64,000 bases of DNA from Gordonia rubripertincta (GTDB lineage: Bacteria; Actinomycetota; Actinomycetes; Mycobacteriales; Mycobacteriaceae): the NCBI RefSeq assembly GCF_038024875.1, contig NZ_CP136136.1, positions 3,224,001-3,288,000 of the forward strand, read 5' to 3'. Every line of letters starts with the position of its first letter. The stretch's first letter is position 1. Under the pieces are notes generated by a model. That model ran no database searches. It was given only the letters and a program-made list of their open reading frames with translations, and was not told the DNA's origin. The translations under genes were made by a program, and so were the position numbers. Shown one piece after another: positions 26,184 through 35,576 of this stretch.

Positions 26184-26905
26184 CTGGAGCCGGGCGGCAG
26201 CGGGCTCGTCTCGTCCACCACCTCGGCGTCGAGAACCCAGAAGGAAGGTGCGGGGCCGAATGCCTCACGCGCGTTGTGGACCACCTTGCGACCCAGTGCG
26301 CGGCTACCCGCACCGCCGATCACCGCACCGATGCCGGCCGGCATCAGCTTGCCGAAGATCAACGGCGCGCGCCGGATCGCGTACTTGCGCACGAGCTTGT
26401 TGACCAGGGTCTTGTTGAGTTTGGTGATCGCGCCCGACGGCAGGGCGGCACCGCCGAGCCGGCGCAGGGGGCCGCCGCGCGTACCGACGACCCGGCCGAG
26501 GGCGAGCACGCCTTCTTCACCGAGCGCGACGGCCAGGACGAGTGACTTGCGTCGATCGGTCTCGTGGACGCCGATGCCGTGGACCTCGGCGATCGACAGG
26601 GCGAGCAGCGCGGAGGCCTCGAGGAAGAAGGCGGTGTCGCCGGTCATCGCGCCGAAGGCCGTCATCGTCCCGACCCCGGGGACGGCCGCTGCCGCGCCGA
26701 CGGCGCTTCCCGAACCGGTGACCGCGTTCAGGTAGCGCTTCTCGAGTCGCTCGATGATCTGGGCGGGGGAGTCGTCGGGGTATTTGCGGCGCAGGGAGTC
26801 GACGTATTTCTTGACCGCGGGGCCCTGCAGGCGCTGAGCACGGTCGAGGATGCCGCCGGTGACCTCGACGGCCTTGCCGGGGGGGTTGCGAGTGGTGTCC
26901 GTCAT
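26180..26905 (-). CDS. EcsC-like family protein
   Basis: 241 residues. Glycine/alanine-rich amphipathic stretches (GSGSAVGAAAAVPGVGTMTAF, FLEASALLALSIAEVHGIGV) and basic helices (KLVRKYAIRRAPLIFGKLMPAGIG) resemble EcsC-domain proteins, whose biochemical role is unknown but which are often membrane-associated and near ABC transporters, as here. ATG 26905 overlaps the GST stop (4 bp) and its own stop overlaps the exporter start (4 bp), giving a tightly coupled GST-EcsC-exporter operon. Confidence 0.6.
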   Translation of the reverse strand: MTDTTRNPPGKAVEVTGGILDRAQRLQGPAVKKYVDSLRRKYPDDSPAQIIERLEKRYLNAVTGSGSAVGAAAAVPGVGTMTAFGAMTGDTAFFLEASALLALSIAEVHGIGVHETDRRKSLVLAVALGEEGVLALGRVVGTRGGPLRRLGGAALPSGAITKLNKTLVNKLVRKYAIRRAPLIFGKLMPAGIGAVIGGAGSRALGRKVVHNAREAFGPAPSFWVLDAEVVDETSPLPPGSR

Positions 26906-27903
26906 GACTTCGGTACCCAATTCTCCTCGGGGACGACCTCGTCGGGCCGTGGGGGGCCGGGCGGCGTGCCGTCGCCGAAGGGACGCCCGCCGAGTTCCTC
27001 GCGGTGATGCGGAGTCAGCCAACCCCGCAGGTCGGGGCCCTTGGGCACGATCTGCGTGGGGTTCACATCGGTGTGCACGATGTAGTAGTGCTGCTTGATC
27101 TGGGTGAAATCGGTGGTGTCGCCGAAGCCGGGGGTCTGGAACAGGTCGCGGGCGTAGGCCCACAGCACCGGCATCTCGCTCAGCTTGCTGCGATTGCACT
27201 TGAAATGCCCGTGGTAGACGGGGTCGAAGCGGGCCAGGGTCGTGAACAGTCGGACGTCGGCCTCCGTGATGGTGTCGCCGACCAGGTATCGCTGCGTCGA
27301 CAGCCGCTCGGACAGCTCGTCGAGCTTGGTGAACAGGCGGTCGTAGGCGGCCTCGTAGGCCTCCTGGCTGCCGGCGAACCCGCACCGGTAGACGCCGTTG
27401 TTGACCTCGGTGTAGATCCCGTGGCTCACCTCGTCGATCTCGTCGCGCAGGCGTTCGGGGTAGAGCTCGGGCGCGCCGTCGCGGTGGAACGCGGTCCACT
27501 CCAGGGAGAAGTCGATGGTGATCTGGGGGAAGTCGTTGGTGACGACCTCGCCGGTGGGGACGTCGACGATCGCCGGCACGGTGATCCCCTTGGGGTAACC
27601 CGGGATCCGCTTCTCGTAGGCGTCCTTGAGGCGCGGGATCTGCAGGACGGGGTCGAGGCCGCCTGGGTCGAGGTCGAAGGTCCACGAGTTCTTGTCGTGG
27701 GTGGGTCCGCACAGTCCGAGTGAGATGGCGTCCTCGAGCCCGAGGAGCCGGCGGACGATGAGCGTCCGGTTGGCCCACGGGCAGGCGCGTGCGGCGACGA
27801 GACGATACCGCCCGGCCTCGACGGGGTAGCCGTCCCGGCCGTCGGCGGTGATGCGGGTCTCGATGTACTTGGTGTCCCGCACGAACTCCTGGCCGGACAT
27901 CAC
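26902..27903 (-). CDS. Glutathionyl-hydroquinone reductase-like GST family protein
   Basis: 333 residues. The thioredoxin-fold motif CPWAN (Cys41) and the following RTLIVRRLLGLEDAISLGL mark the ECM4/YqjG branch of the GST superfamily; the C-terminal helical domain contains YLVGDTITEADVRLF. Such enzymes strip thiols from S-conjugated quinones. Actinobacteria of this group use mycothiol, so mycothiol is the likely thiol (inference). The start is uncertain: GTG 27903 follows GGGGAG, but the in-frame codons further upstream (SDPTGTTDSGEQGSYV) look coding, without a start codon. First gene of the operon; a PadR gene is divergent. Confidence 0.8.
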   Translation of the reverse strand: MMSGQEFVRDTKYIETRITADGRDGYPVEAGRYRLVAARACPWANRTLIVRRLLGLEDAISLGLCGPTHDKNSWTFDLDPGGLDPVLQIPRLKDAYEKRIPGYPKGITVPAIVDVPTGEVVTNDFPQITIDFSLEWTAFHRDGAPELYPERLRDEIDEVSHGIYTEVNNGVYRCGFAGSQEAYEAAYDRLFTKLDELSERLSTQRYLVGDTITEADVRLFTTLARFDPVYHGHFKCNRSKLSEMPVLWAYARDLFQTPGFGDTTDFTQIKQHYYIVHTDVNPTQIVPKGPDLRGWLTPHHREELGGRPFGDGTPPGPPRPDEVVPEENWVPKS

Positions 27904-28033
27904 ATAGCTGCCCTGCTCCCCGGAATCGGTCGTCCCGGTGGGGTCGCTCTGGGGTGGATTCCTCCGGCGCGTGAGTCATGCCGTCCACAGTAATGATGGC
28001 CGGCGACACTTGGCAGCAACCGCACACGTGCGT

Positions 28034-28051
28034 ATATTCCGACTGGAATAT
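28034..28051. promoter_or_regulatory. PadR operator candidate
   Basis: ATATTCC-GACT-GGAATAT, an 18-bp palindrome, is 50 bp before the padR start. AT-rich dyads of this size are usual PadR binding sites. It could control padR-MFS and perhaps the divergent GST operon. Confidence 0.6.
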
Positions 28052-28101
28052 TCGACGCCGATCAGCGGTCCCGCAGGCCGCCCGGACCAAGGGGGTCGCG
28101 C

Positions 28102-28767
28102 ATGGCGTGTTCCGCACCGCTCGGACCGGTGGCGATCCTGGTGCTCGGCCTTCTCCTCGAGCGTCCGATGCACCCGTACGAGATGGTTCAGACGACCGTC
28201 GCGCGTCGCGAGGACCGGTTGGCGAAGTTCCGCGCCGGCACCCTGTACCACGCGGTGGACCGGCTGTCGGAGAACGGATTGATCGAGGTCCACGAGGTCC
28301 GTCGCGAGGGCAATCGGCCCGAACGGACCGTGTACGCGATCACCGGCCCGGGCCGGGAGGCTCTGACCGAGAACCTCGAACGCATCCTCGAGACGCGACC
28401 TGAGGAATACCCCGAGCTCTACCTCGCCCTGTCCGAGGCGCACGGTCTGCCCAGGGGTCGTGTCATCGAACTCCTCGAACGGCGGGTCGCGACCATGCGG
28501 GCGGACCTCGCCGACGTCGAGGCCGCCGTCGAGGAGTTCCGGTCCCGCGGGAAACCGGAGATGTTCTTCCTCGACGGGGGATGCCGGATCGCCACACTCA
28601 CGGCCCAGATCGCCTGGCTCGACGACCTCGTCGACCGGCTCCGCACACACCGCATCGAATGGCTCGACGATCCGCATTCGCCGTATCGCGTTCTGACCCA
28701 GCCGGAGTCCTCCCCGGCACCGAATCCCGGCGCAGGCGCCGAACACCTCGCACAGAAGGTCGAGTAG
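28102..28767 (+). CDS. PadR family transcriptional regulator
   Basis: 221 residues. Winged-helix N-domain with the PadR marks ILVLGLLLERPMHPYEM, GTLYHAVDRLSENGLIE and TVYAITGPGREALTENL, then a long helical C-domain (residues 115-200) for dimerisation. The MFS exporter starts 2 bp after its stop. PadR regulators usually repress an adjacent exporter and release on binding the drug; this layout fits. The ATG follows an AAGGGGG ribosome site. Confidence 0.9.
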   Translation: MACSAPLGPVAILVLGLLLERPMHPYEMVQTTVARREDRLAKFRAGTLYHAVDRLSENGLIEVHEVRREGNRPERTVYAITGPGREALTENLERILETRPEEYPELYLALSEAHGLPRGRVIELLERRVATMRADLADVEAAVEEFRSRGKPEMFFLDGGCRIATLTAQIAWLDDLVDRLRTHRIEWLDDPHSPYRVLTQPESSPAPNPGAGAEHLAQKVE

Positions 28768-28769
28768 AG

Positions 28770-30323
28770 ATGACCCGTTCCACCCCCGACACCGGGGTCA
28801 CCGGCTCCGAGGTGACGACGAGGCCCTGGGCCGCGCTGATGGCGCTGTGCGTGGGCTTCTTCATGATCCTGGTCGACATGACGATCGTGGCGGTCGCGCA
28901 GCCGCGTATCCAGGCCGATCTCAACACCGACGTCAACGGCGTCGTGTGGGTCACCAGCGCCTACCTGCTGACGTACGCGGTGCCGCTGCTCATCACCGGG
29001 CGCCTCGGCGACAAATACGGACCCAAGTCGATGTACCAGATCGGCCTGATCGTCTTCACGATCGCCAGCGTGTGGTGCGGATTGTCGGATTCGATCGGTG
29101 AGCTCATCGCCGCGCGTGCCCTGCAGGGCGTCGGCGCCGCGCTCATCACCCCGCAGACGATGTCGCTGATCACCCGCATCTTCCCGCCGGAGAGGCGCGG
29201 CGCGGCCATGGGGGTCTGGGGCACGGTCGCCGGCGTCGCGACCCTGGTGGGCCCGCTGCTCGGTGGCGTCCTCACCGACGCGTTCGGCTGGGAGTGGATC
29301 TTCTTCATCAACGTGCCCGTCGGCATCGCCGGACTCGTGTTGGCCGCGGTCCTGGTCCCGCAGGTCGAGACCAACGACCACCAGTTCGACTGGCTCGGCG
29401 TGGGCCTGTCCGCCGTCGGCCTCACTGCGCTCGTGTTCGGCATCCAGGAGGGCGAGACCTTCGACTGGGCCGCGTGGGTCTGGGCTTTGATCGTCGGCGG
29501 GCTGCTCTTCCTCGGCGTCTTCGTCTGGTGGCAGTCGCGCATCCGCACCGAGCCGCTGCTCCCGCTCTCGCTGTTCCGGGATCGGAACTTCGCGCTGGCC
29601 ACCGTGGGCATCTCCTCGATGGGATTCGCGGTGTCGGCCATGATGATCCCGCTGACGTTCTTCCTGCAGCTCGTCGGCGGGATGACGCCGACCCAGTCGG
29701 CGGTCGTGCTGGTGCCGATGGCGGTCCTGACGGGCATCCTCGCGCCGATCGTCGGTCGCGTGGTCGACCGTGTGCACCCGCGGGTCATCGTGTCCACCGC
29801 GCTGTTGCTCAACGCGATCGCCGTCGGCTGGCTGGGTGTGGTGGCGCGGCCGGACACCCCGGTCTGGATGATCATCCTGCCCCTGTGCCTGATGGGCGTC
29901 GCCTCGGCCGGTATCTGGGCTCCGTTGGCGGCCACCGCGACCCGCAATCTCCCGTGGCATCAGGCCGGTGCGGGTGCCGGTGTGTACAACACCCTGCGCG
30001 TGATCGGTTCGGTGCTGGGCTCGGCGATGATCGGGGCGCTCCTGCAGTCCCGTCTCGCGGCCGAGCTGCCCGGGATCGATGCCGGCGCCGCACAGGACGC
30101 CAGCGGCGCGAACCAGTTGCCGGTGTTCCTCCGCGATGGCTTTGCCGCCGCGATGGGGCAGTCCCTGTTCCTGCCCGCGGCCGCGTTGCTGGTCGGCGTC
30201 GTGGCGACGTTCTTCTTCGTGCGACCGGCCCACCAGATGCCGACGGCCGCGGCCGCACCCGGCGGGCCCGTGGATGCCGCGGCGGGTAGCGCGACTCACA
30301 ATGCCCCGATGACCGGGGCCTGA
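28770..30323 (+). CDS. MFS drug exporter, DHA2 family (14 helices)
   Basis: 517 residues with about 14 transmembrane helices. Motif A in LITGRLGDKYGPKSM, the family's DxTIVxVA signature as VDMTIVAVAQPRIQADL, and motif C in GVATLVGPLLGGVLTDAFGW. Proton-coupled multidrug efflux is the usual role. It is the target gene of the PadR unit in front of it. M. tuberculosis has a DHA2 transporter (Rv1250) near kgd as well. The last 25 residues are Ala/Pro-rich and not membrane-embedded. Confidence 0.9.
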   Translation: MTRSTPDTGVTGSEVTTRPWAALMALCVGFFMILVDMTIVAVAQPRIQADLNTDVNGVVWVTSAYLLTYAVPLLITGRLGDKYGPKSMYQIGLIVFTIASVWCGLSDSIGELIAARALQGVGAALITPQTMSLITRIFPPERRGAAMGVWGTVAGVATLVGPLLGGVLTDAFGWEWIFFINVPVGIAGLVLAAVLVPQVETNDHQFDWLGVGLSAVGLTALVFGIQEGETFDWAAWVWALIVGGLLFLGVFVWWQSRIRTEPLLPLSLFRDRNFALATVGISSMGFAVSAMMIPLTFFLQLVGGMTPTQSAVVLVPMAVLTGILAPIVGRVVDRVHPRVIVSTALLLNAIAVGWLGVVARPDTPVWMIILPLCLMGVASAGIWAPLAATATRNLPWHQAGAGAGVYNTLRVIGSVLGSAMIGALLQSRLAAELPGIDAGAAQDASGANQLPVFLRDGFAAAMGQSLFLPAAALLVGVVATFFFVRPAHQMPTAAAAPGGPVDAAAGSATHNAPMTGA

Positions 30324-30370
30324 GCGCGCGTCCCACGATCTGTCGGGACCCGACCGTATGGTTTGTCACC

Positions 30371-31570
30371 ATGCGGATCGTGCACACCTCCGACTGGCAT
30401 CTGGGCCGGACGTTCCACGGTGTCGACCTGCTCGCCGACCAGCGCCGGGCGCTGAGCCACCTCGCCGAGCTGGTCGCCGCCGAATCCGCCGACGCCGTGA
30501 TCGTCGCCGGCGACGTCTACGACCGCTCGGTGCCCTCGGCGGACGCGGTACGTATCTACGACGACGGCCTGGCCGAGATCGCGGCCGCCGGCGCCCAGAT
30601 CATCGTCACGTCGGGCAACCACGACTCACCCACTCGCCTCGGTGCGGGCTCGGCGTTCGCCGCCGCAGGTGGACTGCACCTGCGGACCTCGATCGAGGCG
30701 ATCGCCGAACCGATCGTCCTGTCCGATGAGGACGGCGAGGTCGCGGTGTACGGCATCCCCTACCTCGAACCCGACACCGCCCGACGCCATCTCGGCGTCG
30801 AGGAGGTGTGCGGCCACACCGCGGTCCTCGACGCCGCGATGTCGCGCATCCGCGCCGATCTCGCGACCCGTGAGGCCCGATCGGTCGTCGTCGCCCATGC
30901 CTTCGTGAGCGGGGCCGCCGCGTCCGGGTCCGAGCGGTCGATCAGCGTCGGGGGAGTGGAAACCGTGCCCGCCGAGACCTTCTCCGGAGCCGACTACGTC
31001 GCCCTCGGACATCTGCACTCACCTCAGCGCGTCACCGACACCGTCCGCTACAGCGGTTCGTTGCTCCCGTACTCCTTCGGTGAACGCACACATCGCAAAG
31101 CGGTGTGGGTCGTCGATCTCGATGCCGACGGGGTCGGTGAGATCCGCAAGCACGAACTGCCGGTCGTACGCGAGTTGAGTTCTCTGCGAGGGACTCTCGC
31201 GGAGCTGCTGACCTCCCAGCAGTTCGCCGGCGCCGAGGGCCACTACGTCGAGGTGACCCTCACCGACGCGGTTCGCCCGCTCGACGCCATGCGTCGTCTG
31301 CGGGAGCGGTTCCCGCACGCGGTGCACGTGCAGTGGGACCGTCCGCACACCGGTTCAGGGGTCGACTACCGCTCGCGGGTCCGCGGCCGGAGCGACGCCG
31401 AGATCATCAACTCCTTCATCGAGGACGTCCGCGACACCCCGACCAAGGGGGAGCGGGTGCTCGTCGAACGCGCACTGCGCGCCGTCGTCGGCGAGCCGGA
31501 GGCCGACGCCGGTGCCGACGGCGAGCTCGCGCTGTTCGCCCTCGACGCGTTCGTCGCCGAGACCGCGTGA
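30371..31570 (+). CDS. sbcD: Exonuclease subunit SbcD
   Basis: 399 residues, Mre11-type nuclease. Phosphoesterase motifs: HTSDWHLGR (Asp8, His10), AGDVYDR, SGNHDSP near 83, VVAHAFVSG and LGHLHSPQ. With SbcC it opens and trims hairpins and protein-blocked ends at double-strand breaks. A TATGGT -10 box lies 8 nt before the ATG with no ribosome site, so the transcript may be leaderless. sbcC begins 13 bp downstream. Confidence 0.93.
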   Translation: MRIVHTSDWHLGRTFHGVDLLADQRRALSHLAELVAAESADAVIVAGDVYDRSVPSADAVRIYDDGLAEIAAAGAQIIVTSGNHDSPTRLGAGSAFAAAGGLHLRTSIEAIAEPIVLSDEDGEVAVYGIPYLEPDTARRHLGVEEVCGHTAVLDAAMSRIRADLATREARSVVVAHAFVSGAAASGSERSISVGGVETVPAETFSGADYVALGHLHSPQRVTDTVRYSGSLLPYSFGERTHRKAVWVVDLDADGVGEIRKHELPVVRELSSLRGTLAELLTSQQFAGAEGHYVEVTLTDAVRPLDAMRRLRERFPHAVHVQWDRPHTGSGVDYRSRVRGRSDAEIINSFIEDVRDTPTKGERVLVERALRAVVGEPEADAGADGELALFALDAFVAETA

Positions 31571-31583
31571 GCGCTGACATCAC

Positions 31584-34561
31584 ATGAGACTGCACCACAT
31601 CCGGATTCGCGCGTTCGGCCCGTTCGCCGACGAGGTCACCGTCGATTTCGACGAGTTGGGGGCGGACGGCCTGTTCCTGTTGCACGGCCAGACGGGGGCA
31701 GGCAAGACCACCGTGTTGGACGCGGTGGCGTTCGCGCTGTTCGGCCGGGTCCCCGGCGCCCGGGACACCAACCGCCGACTCCACTCGGATCACGCTGCGC
31801 CAGAGACGATTCCGGAGGTCGAGCTCGAGGCCACCGTCGGTTCCCGCCGGCTGCGCATCACCCGATCTCCAGAACACGAGCGACCGAAAAAGCGCGGCGA
31901 CGGCAAGCGGAAGATCAACGCGTGCGCGTCGCTGGTCTGGGGTGGACGGGTCGGGGCCGGACCTCACCCGTATCCCCGAGATCGGCGAGGCGGTCGTCCG
32001 CCTGCTCGGCATGAGCGCCGAGCAGTTCTTCCAGGTGGTCCTGTTGCCGCAGGGCGACTTCGCCCGCTTCCTCCGCGCGCACTCCGACGAGCGGGAGGAA
32101 CTGCTGGAGCGACTCTTCGACACCGAGCGTTTCGGCGACCTCGAGGAATGGCTCCGCGATCGCGCCCGCGAGAGTGCGTCCAAGCTGGCCCAGCAGACCG
32201 GCACCCTGGACCGCATCGCCGGGCAGATCGTCGCGATCAGCGGCACCCAGGCGCCTGCCGAACCCGACTTCGACTGGGCCCAGGGATGTCTCGACGCGGC
32301 CCGGCAGGCCGCCGAGTCCGCGCTGGCGGAGTCGACCGCCGCGCAGGATGCCGTCGAACAGGCCGAAGCCGCGTACGAACACGGCAGGCGCGTGGACGAT
32401 CTGCGTCGCCGCGGGCTGCAGGCCCGCGAACGGCTCGCCCGGCTCATCGAGGGCGAGGCGACGCTCGCGGCGGCCGAGCGGTCACGCCGCCTCGCCCTGC
32501 GTGCCGCGCCCATCGTGCCGCTCGCCGATGATCACGAGCGGGTGGACGCCGAACTCATGGCGGCCGCCGACGCCGCCGATCGCGCGCGCAAGGCGCTCAC
32601 CGAACTCGCCGAGGGTGCGACCCTGTGCGAATCCGACTGCGACGATGCCGCTCTCGTCGCGGCCGTCGACCGGTGGACCGAGGAGTCGGGCCGCTGGGAA
32701 CCGCTGGCGAGGCGTGTCGCCGACCGTCCCCGGCTCGTCGCCGACATCGACGGACTCGAGAAGACGGCCGCTGCCGCCGAACAGCAGGCCGCGGACACCC
32801 GGATGCGGCTCGAGGCGGCGCCCGCTCGCCGCGAGGAGGCGGTCGCCGCACTCCGGGCGGCGGACGAACTGCGTGTCCAGGCACCCCAAGCTGCGTGCCG
32901 AACGCGACCATGCCCGCCGCGTCCTCCAGGCCTTCACCGATCGCGACGGCGTGCTCGCGCAGCTCGCCGACGCGGAACGGGATCTTCTCGACGCGCGGGA
33001 GAAGCACTCTGCCATACGGGAACACCAGCTCGATCTGCGTGAACGACGCCTCACCGGCATGGCCGTCGAACTCGCCGGAGCCCTCGTCGACGGGGAACCG
33101 TGCGTGGTCTGTGGCTCGGTCGAGCATCCCGCGCCGGCCACCGGCGACGCCGGTAGCTCGGTGGGCGAGGCCGAGGAGAAGGAGGCCGCGGCCGCCGAAG
33201 AACGTGCGAGCGCGATCAAGGCGATCGCCGAGACCGCGGTTGCCGCACTGCAGGAGCGTCGGGCAAATCTCGATGCCGTCATCGCCGGCGCCGACCGCGC
33301 CGCCATCCAGGCCGGTCACGACCGCCTGGTCGCCGATCTAGCGGCAGCCGAACGGGCGGCCGCACGCACACCGTCGCTGCAGGACGCGGTCGAGCGCATC
33401 GACGCCGAGATCGCCGACCGGCGCCGGACCCTGGCCGATCACGAGACCGCGCAGGCCGGACGCGGCGAACGTCTCACCGCCCTGCGTGAGAACCTGAGCG
33501 CTCTCGACGCCGAGGTCCACGAGGCGACGGGCGGACGGATGGGGATCGCCGAGCGGCGTCGTGAACTCGCCGATCTCTGCCGTCGCACACGGACTCTCCG
33601 CGAAGCCCTGCGTGAACTCGACCGGACCCGCCGACGGCAGGCGGAGATCGCCGGGCGGCTCAACGCAGCGTGCGTCGACGCCGGATTCACCGGCGCGGAC
33701 GAGGTCCGGTCGTCCGCCGCGTCGCAGGGGCAGCTGAGACAGTGGGAGAAGCTTCTCGAAGAGGCGGCGGCGATACGTGCCGGCGCCGAGGAGACCCTCG
33801 CCGACCCCGACGTGTGCGCGGCGCTCGAGGCGCCCGAGATCGATGTCGCGGGTCTGACGGCGGATCTGGTGGCCGCACGGGCCCGGCGTGACGATGCCGC
33901 CCGTGTCAATGCAGTGGCGGCACAACGCCGTACCGACCTCGAGGAGTATGTCTCCGGTTTCTGGGCGGCCCTCGACGCGCTGGCGCCGCTGAAGGCGCGG
34001 CACGACGAACTGCAAGGTCTCGCGGAGCTCGTGAGCGGGCGCGGGCAGAACTCGCGCCGCATGTCGCTGCGGTCGTACGTACTTGCCGCCCGGCTCGACG
34101 AGGTACTCGTCGCCGCATCCGGGCGTCTTCGCGAGATGTCCTCGGGTCGTTACGAATTCGTCCATTCCGACGCCGCCGGCGTACGCGGTCGCCGCGGCGG
34201 CCTGGGCATCGAGGTCCGTGATGAGTACACCGGCGTGCTGCGCGCCACCACGACGCTGTCGGGTGGGGAGACCTTCTTCGCCTCTCTGGCCCTCGCGCTG
34301 GGCCTGGCCGACGTCGTCTCGGCCGAATCCGGCGGTCGCGTCCTCGACACGATCTTCATCGACGAGGGTTTCGGCACCCTCGACCCCGAAGCCCTCGACC
34401 TCGTCATGGGCGTACTCGACGATCTCCGCTCCGGTGGTCGCGTCGTCGGTGTCGTCAGCCACGTCGACGAGTTGCGGGCCCGGATTCCGGCCCAGCTGCA
34501 CGTCCTCCGGGGCGAACACGGGTCGACGCTGCGGGTGCAGAGTCCTCTCGGCGTGTCGTGA
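31584..34561 (+). pseudogene. sbcC: sbcC, interrupted by two apparent +1 frameshifts
   Basis: Rad50-type ATPase of SbcCD, about 990 residues if the frame is restored. Walker A GQTGAGKTTVLDAVAFALFG, Q-loop LPQGDFARFL, the zinc hook CVVCGSVEHP in the coiled coil, signature LSGGETFFASLALALGL, Walker B IFIDEGFGTLD and SHVDELR are all present, but in three reading frames. The frame slips in GGGG at about 31938-31941 (LVW to VDGSGPDL) and in CCCC at about 32886-32889 (RVQAP to KLRAERD). Removing one base at each site restores continuous homology. Either sequencing errors in short homopolymers or real mutations; no other decay is visible. Confidence 0.85.
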
Positions 34562-34570
34562 GCAGCCCGA

Positions 34571-34601
34571 TTGTGCTGTGCCGGTGAGCGTGCGCTAGTC
34601 T
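34571..34601 (+). promoter_or_regulatory. Promoter of tRNA-Arg
   Basis: TTGTGC (34571-34576) and TAGTCT (34596-34601) with a 19-bp spacer, 16 bp before the mature tRNA 5' end. Confidence 0.45.
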
Positions 34602-34617
34602 GGGTTCCGCCCGATGA

Positions 34618-34693
34618 GCCCCCGTAGCTCAGGGGATAGAGCGTCTGCCTCCGGAGCAGAAGGCCGCAGGTTCGAATCCTGCCGGGGGCACCA
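34618..34693 (+). tRNA. tRNA-Arg (anticodon CCG)
   Basis: A full cloverleaf: acceptor GCCCCCG (34618-34624) with CGGGGGC (34083+600, i.e. 34683-34689), discriminator A, and CCA encoded at 34691-34693. The anticodon stem TCTGC/GCAGA (34644-34648, 34656-34660) encloses loop CTCCGGA with anticodon CCG at 34651-34653, reading CGG. The T-loop GTTCGAATC is standard. It lies shortly before argS, as in mycobacteria. Confidence 0.97.
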
Positions 34694-34701
34694 CAACCGC
34701 A

Positions 34702-34771
34702 CAAACCCACCACTTTTGCGTAAACCCACCACCTTCACCGGTGGTCGGTTTACGCATTAGTGGTGGGTTTG
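34702..34771. repeat. Long imperfect inverted repeat after tRNA-Arg
   Basis: A 70-nt hairpin: CAAACCCACCAC (34702-34713) pairs with GTGGTGGGTTTG (34760-34771), GCGTAAACC (34718-34726) with GGTTTACGC (34747-34755), then ACCACC against GGTGGT near the loop; the arms are separated by a 4-nt symmetric internal loop. The left arm itself holds AAACCCACCAC twice. It may end transcription for both tRNA and the convergent DUF305 gene, or be a dispersed palindromic element. Confidence 0.75.
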
Positions 34772-34782
34772 CTGCTTCAGCG

Positions 34783-35559
34783 TCAGTTCATCGGCAGCGG
34801 CTGGGCGTTGCGCTCCTCCAGCATCGCCGTGATGATCCCGATCTCCTTGTCCTGGGTGCGTTTCATCGCCGAGGCGAGGTCGCGGACGTAGGGCTGCGAG
34901 ACGTTGTCGGGGTTCGCGGCGTACTCCATCATGTGGAGCCCGCCCTCGTGGTGGCGCAACATCAGCTGCAGGAAGGTCGTGTCGACCTCCGGTCCGCGCA
35001 TCGCGCGGAACCGCTCCATCTCGGCCGACGTCGCCATGCCCGGCATGGCCGGCTGCTCGACGTCGGCGGCCGGAGTGGCCCCGTGATCTCCGTGGTCCAT
35101 GTCGCCGTGATCCATGTCCCCGTGATCGTCACCGGTCGCCTCCGTCGACGATCCATGGCCCATCCAGCCCATCGTCTCGCCGGGGTTGGTGACGGGCTGG
35201 CCCCACCGGGTCAGCCACGACTGCATCTGGCCGATCTCGTTGCTCTGCGCGGTGAGGATGTCGAAGGCCATGCTGCGGACCTGGGGATCGGTGCCGTGCT
35301 CGAGTTCGATCGCGGCCATCTCGACGCCCTGCTCGTGGTGACGCGTCATGTCCTGCGCGAAGCCGACCGCGGCCGAGTTCGCCGCGGGGGAGTCCTCGCC
35401 GGAGGAGTCGTCGGCCAGGCTCGCCTGGATCAGCAGGCCGAGGCCGACGCCGACCAGGAGCACCGCCACCGCGGCGAGTGCGAGAAGGGCAGGGCTCCGA
35501 CGAGACGGGGCGGTCTCGGTACCCGCGGGTGTCGTCGTGCTCTCAGGTGTCTCGCTCAT
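34783..35559 (-). CDS. DUF305 protein with His/Met-rich segment
   Basis: 258 residues. One N-terminal transmembrane anchor at about 23-47, then two DUF305 helices with the paired His motifs DMTRHHEQGVEM (HH at 74-75) and LMLRHHEGGLHMM. Between them is a metal-binding-like stretch of DHGDMDHGDMDHGDHG. DUF305 proteins are exported ferritin-like bundles often linked to copper handling; metal binding here is inference from the His/Met/Asp content. It starts 17 bp after the DUF3105 stop, so the two are one operon. Confidence 0.85.
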   Translation of the reverse strand: MSETPESTTTPAGTETAPSRRSPALLALAAVAVLLVGVGLGLLIQASLADDSSGEDSPAANSAAVGFAQDMTRHHEQGVEMAAIELEHGTDPQVRSMAFDILTAQSNEIGQMQSWLTRWGQPVTNPGETMGWMGHGSSTEATGDDHGDMDHGDMDHGDHGATPAADVEQPAMPGMATSAEMERFRAMRGPEVDTTFLQLMLRHHEGGLHMMEYAANPDNVSQPYVRDLASAMKRTQDKEIGIITAMLEERNAQPLPMN

Positions 35560-35576
35560 GTTCGTTCCTCGCCTGA

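Noticed and set aside
26180..28117. A single 645-codon open frame on the minus strand
   Set aside because: Its 3' third is the EcsC-like gene, but the rest is the wrong frame of the GST-like gene (Arg/Pro-rich). The true start is ATG 26905.
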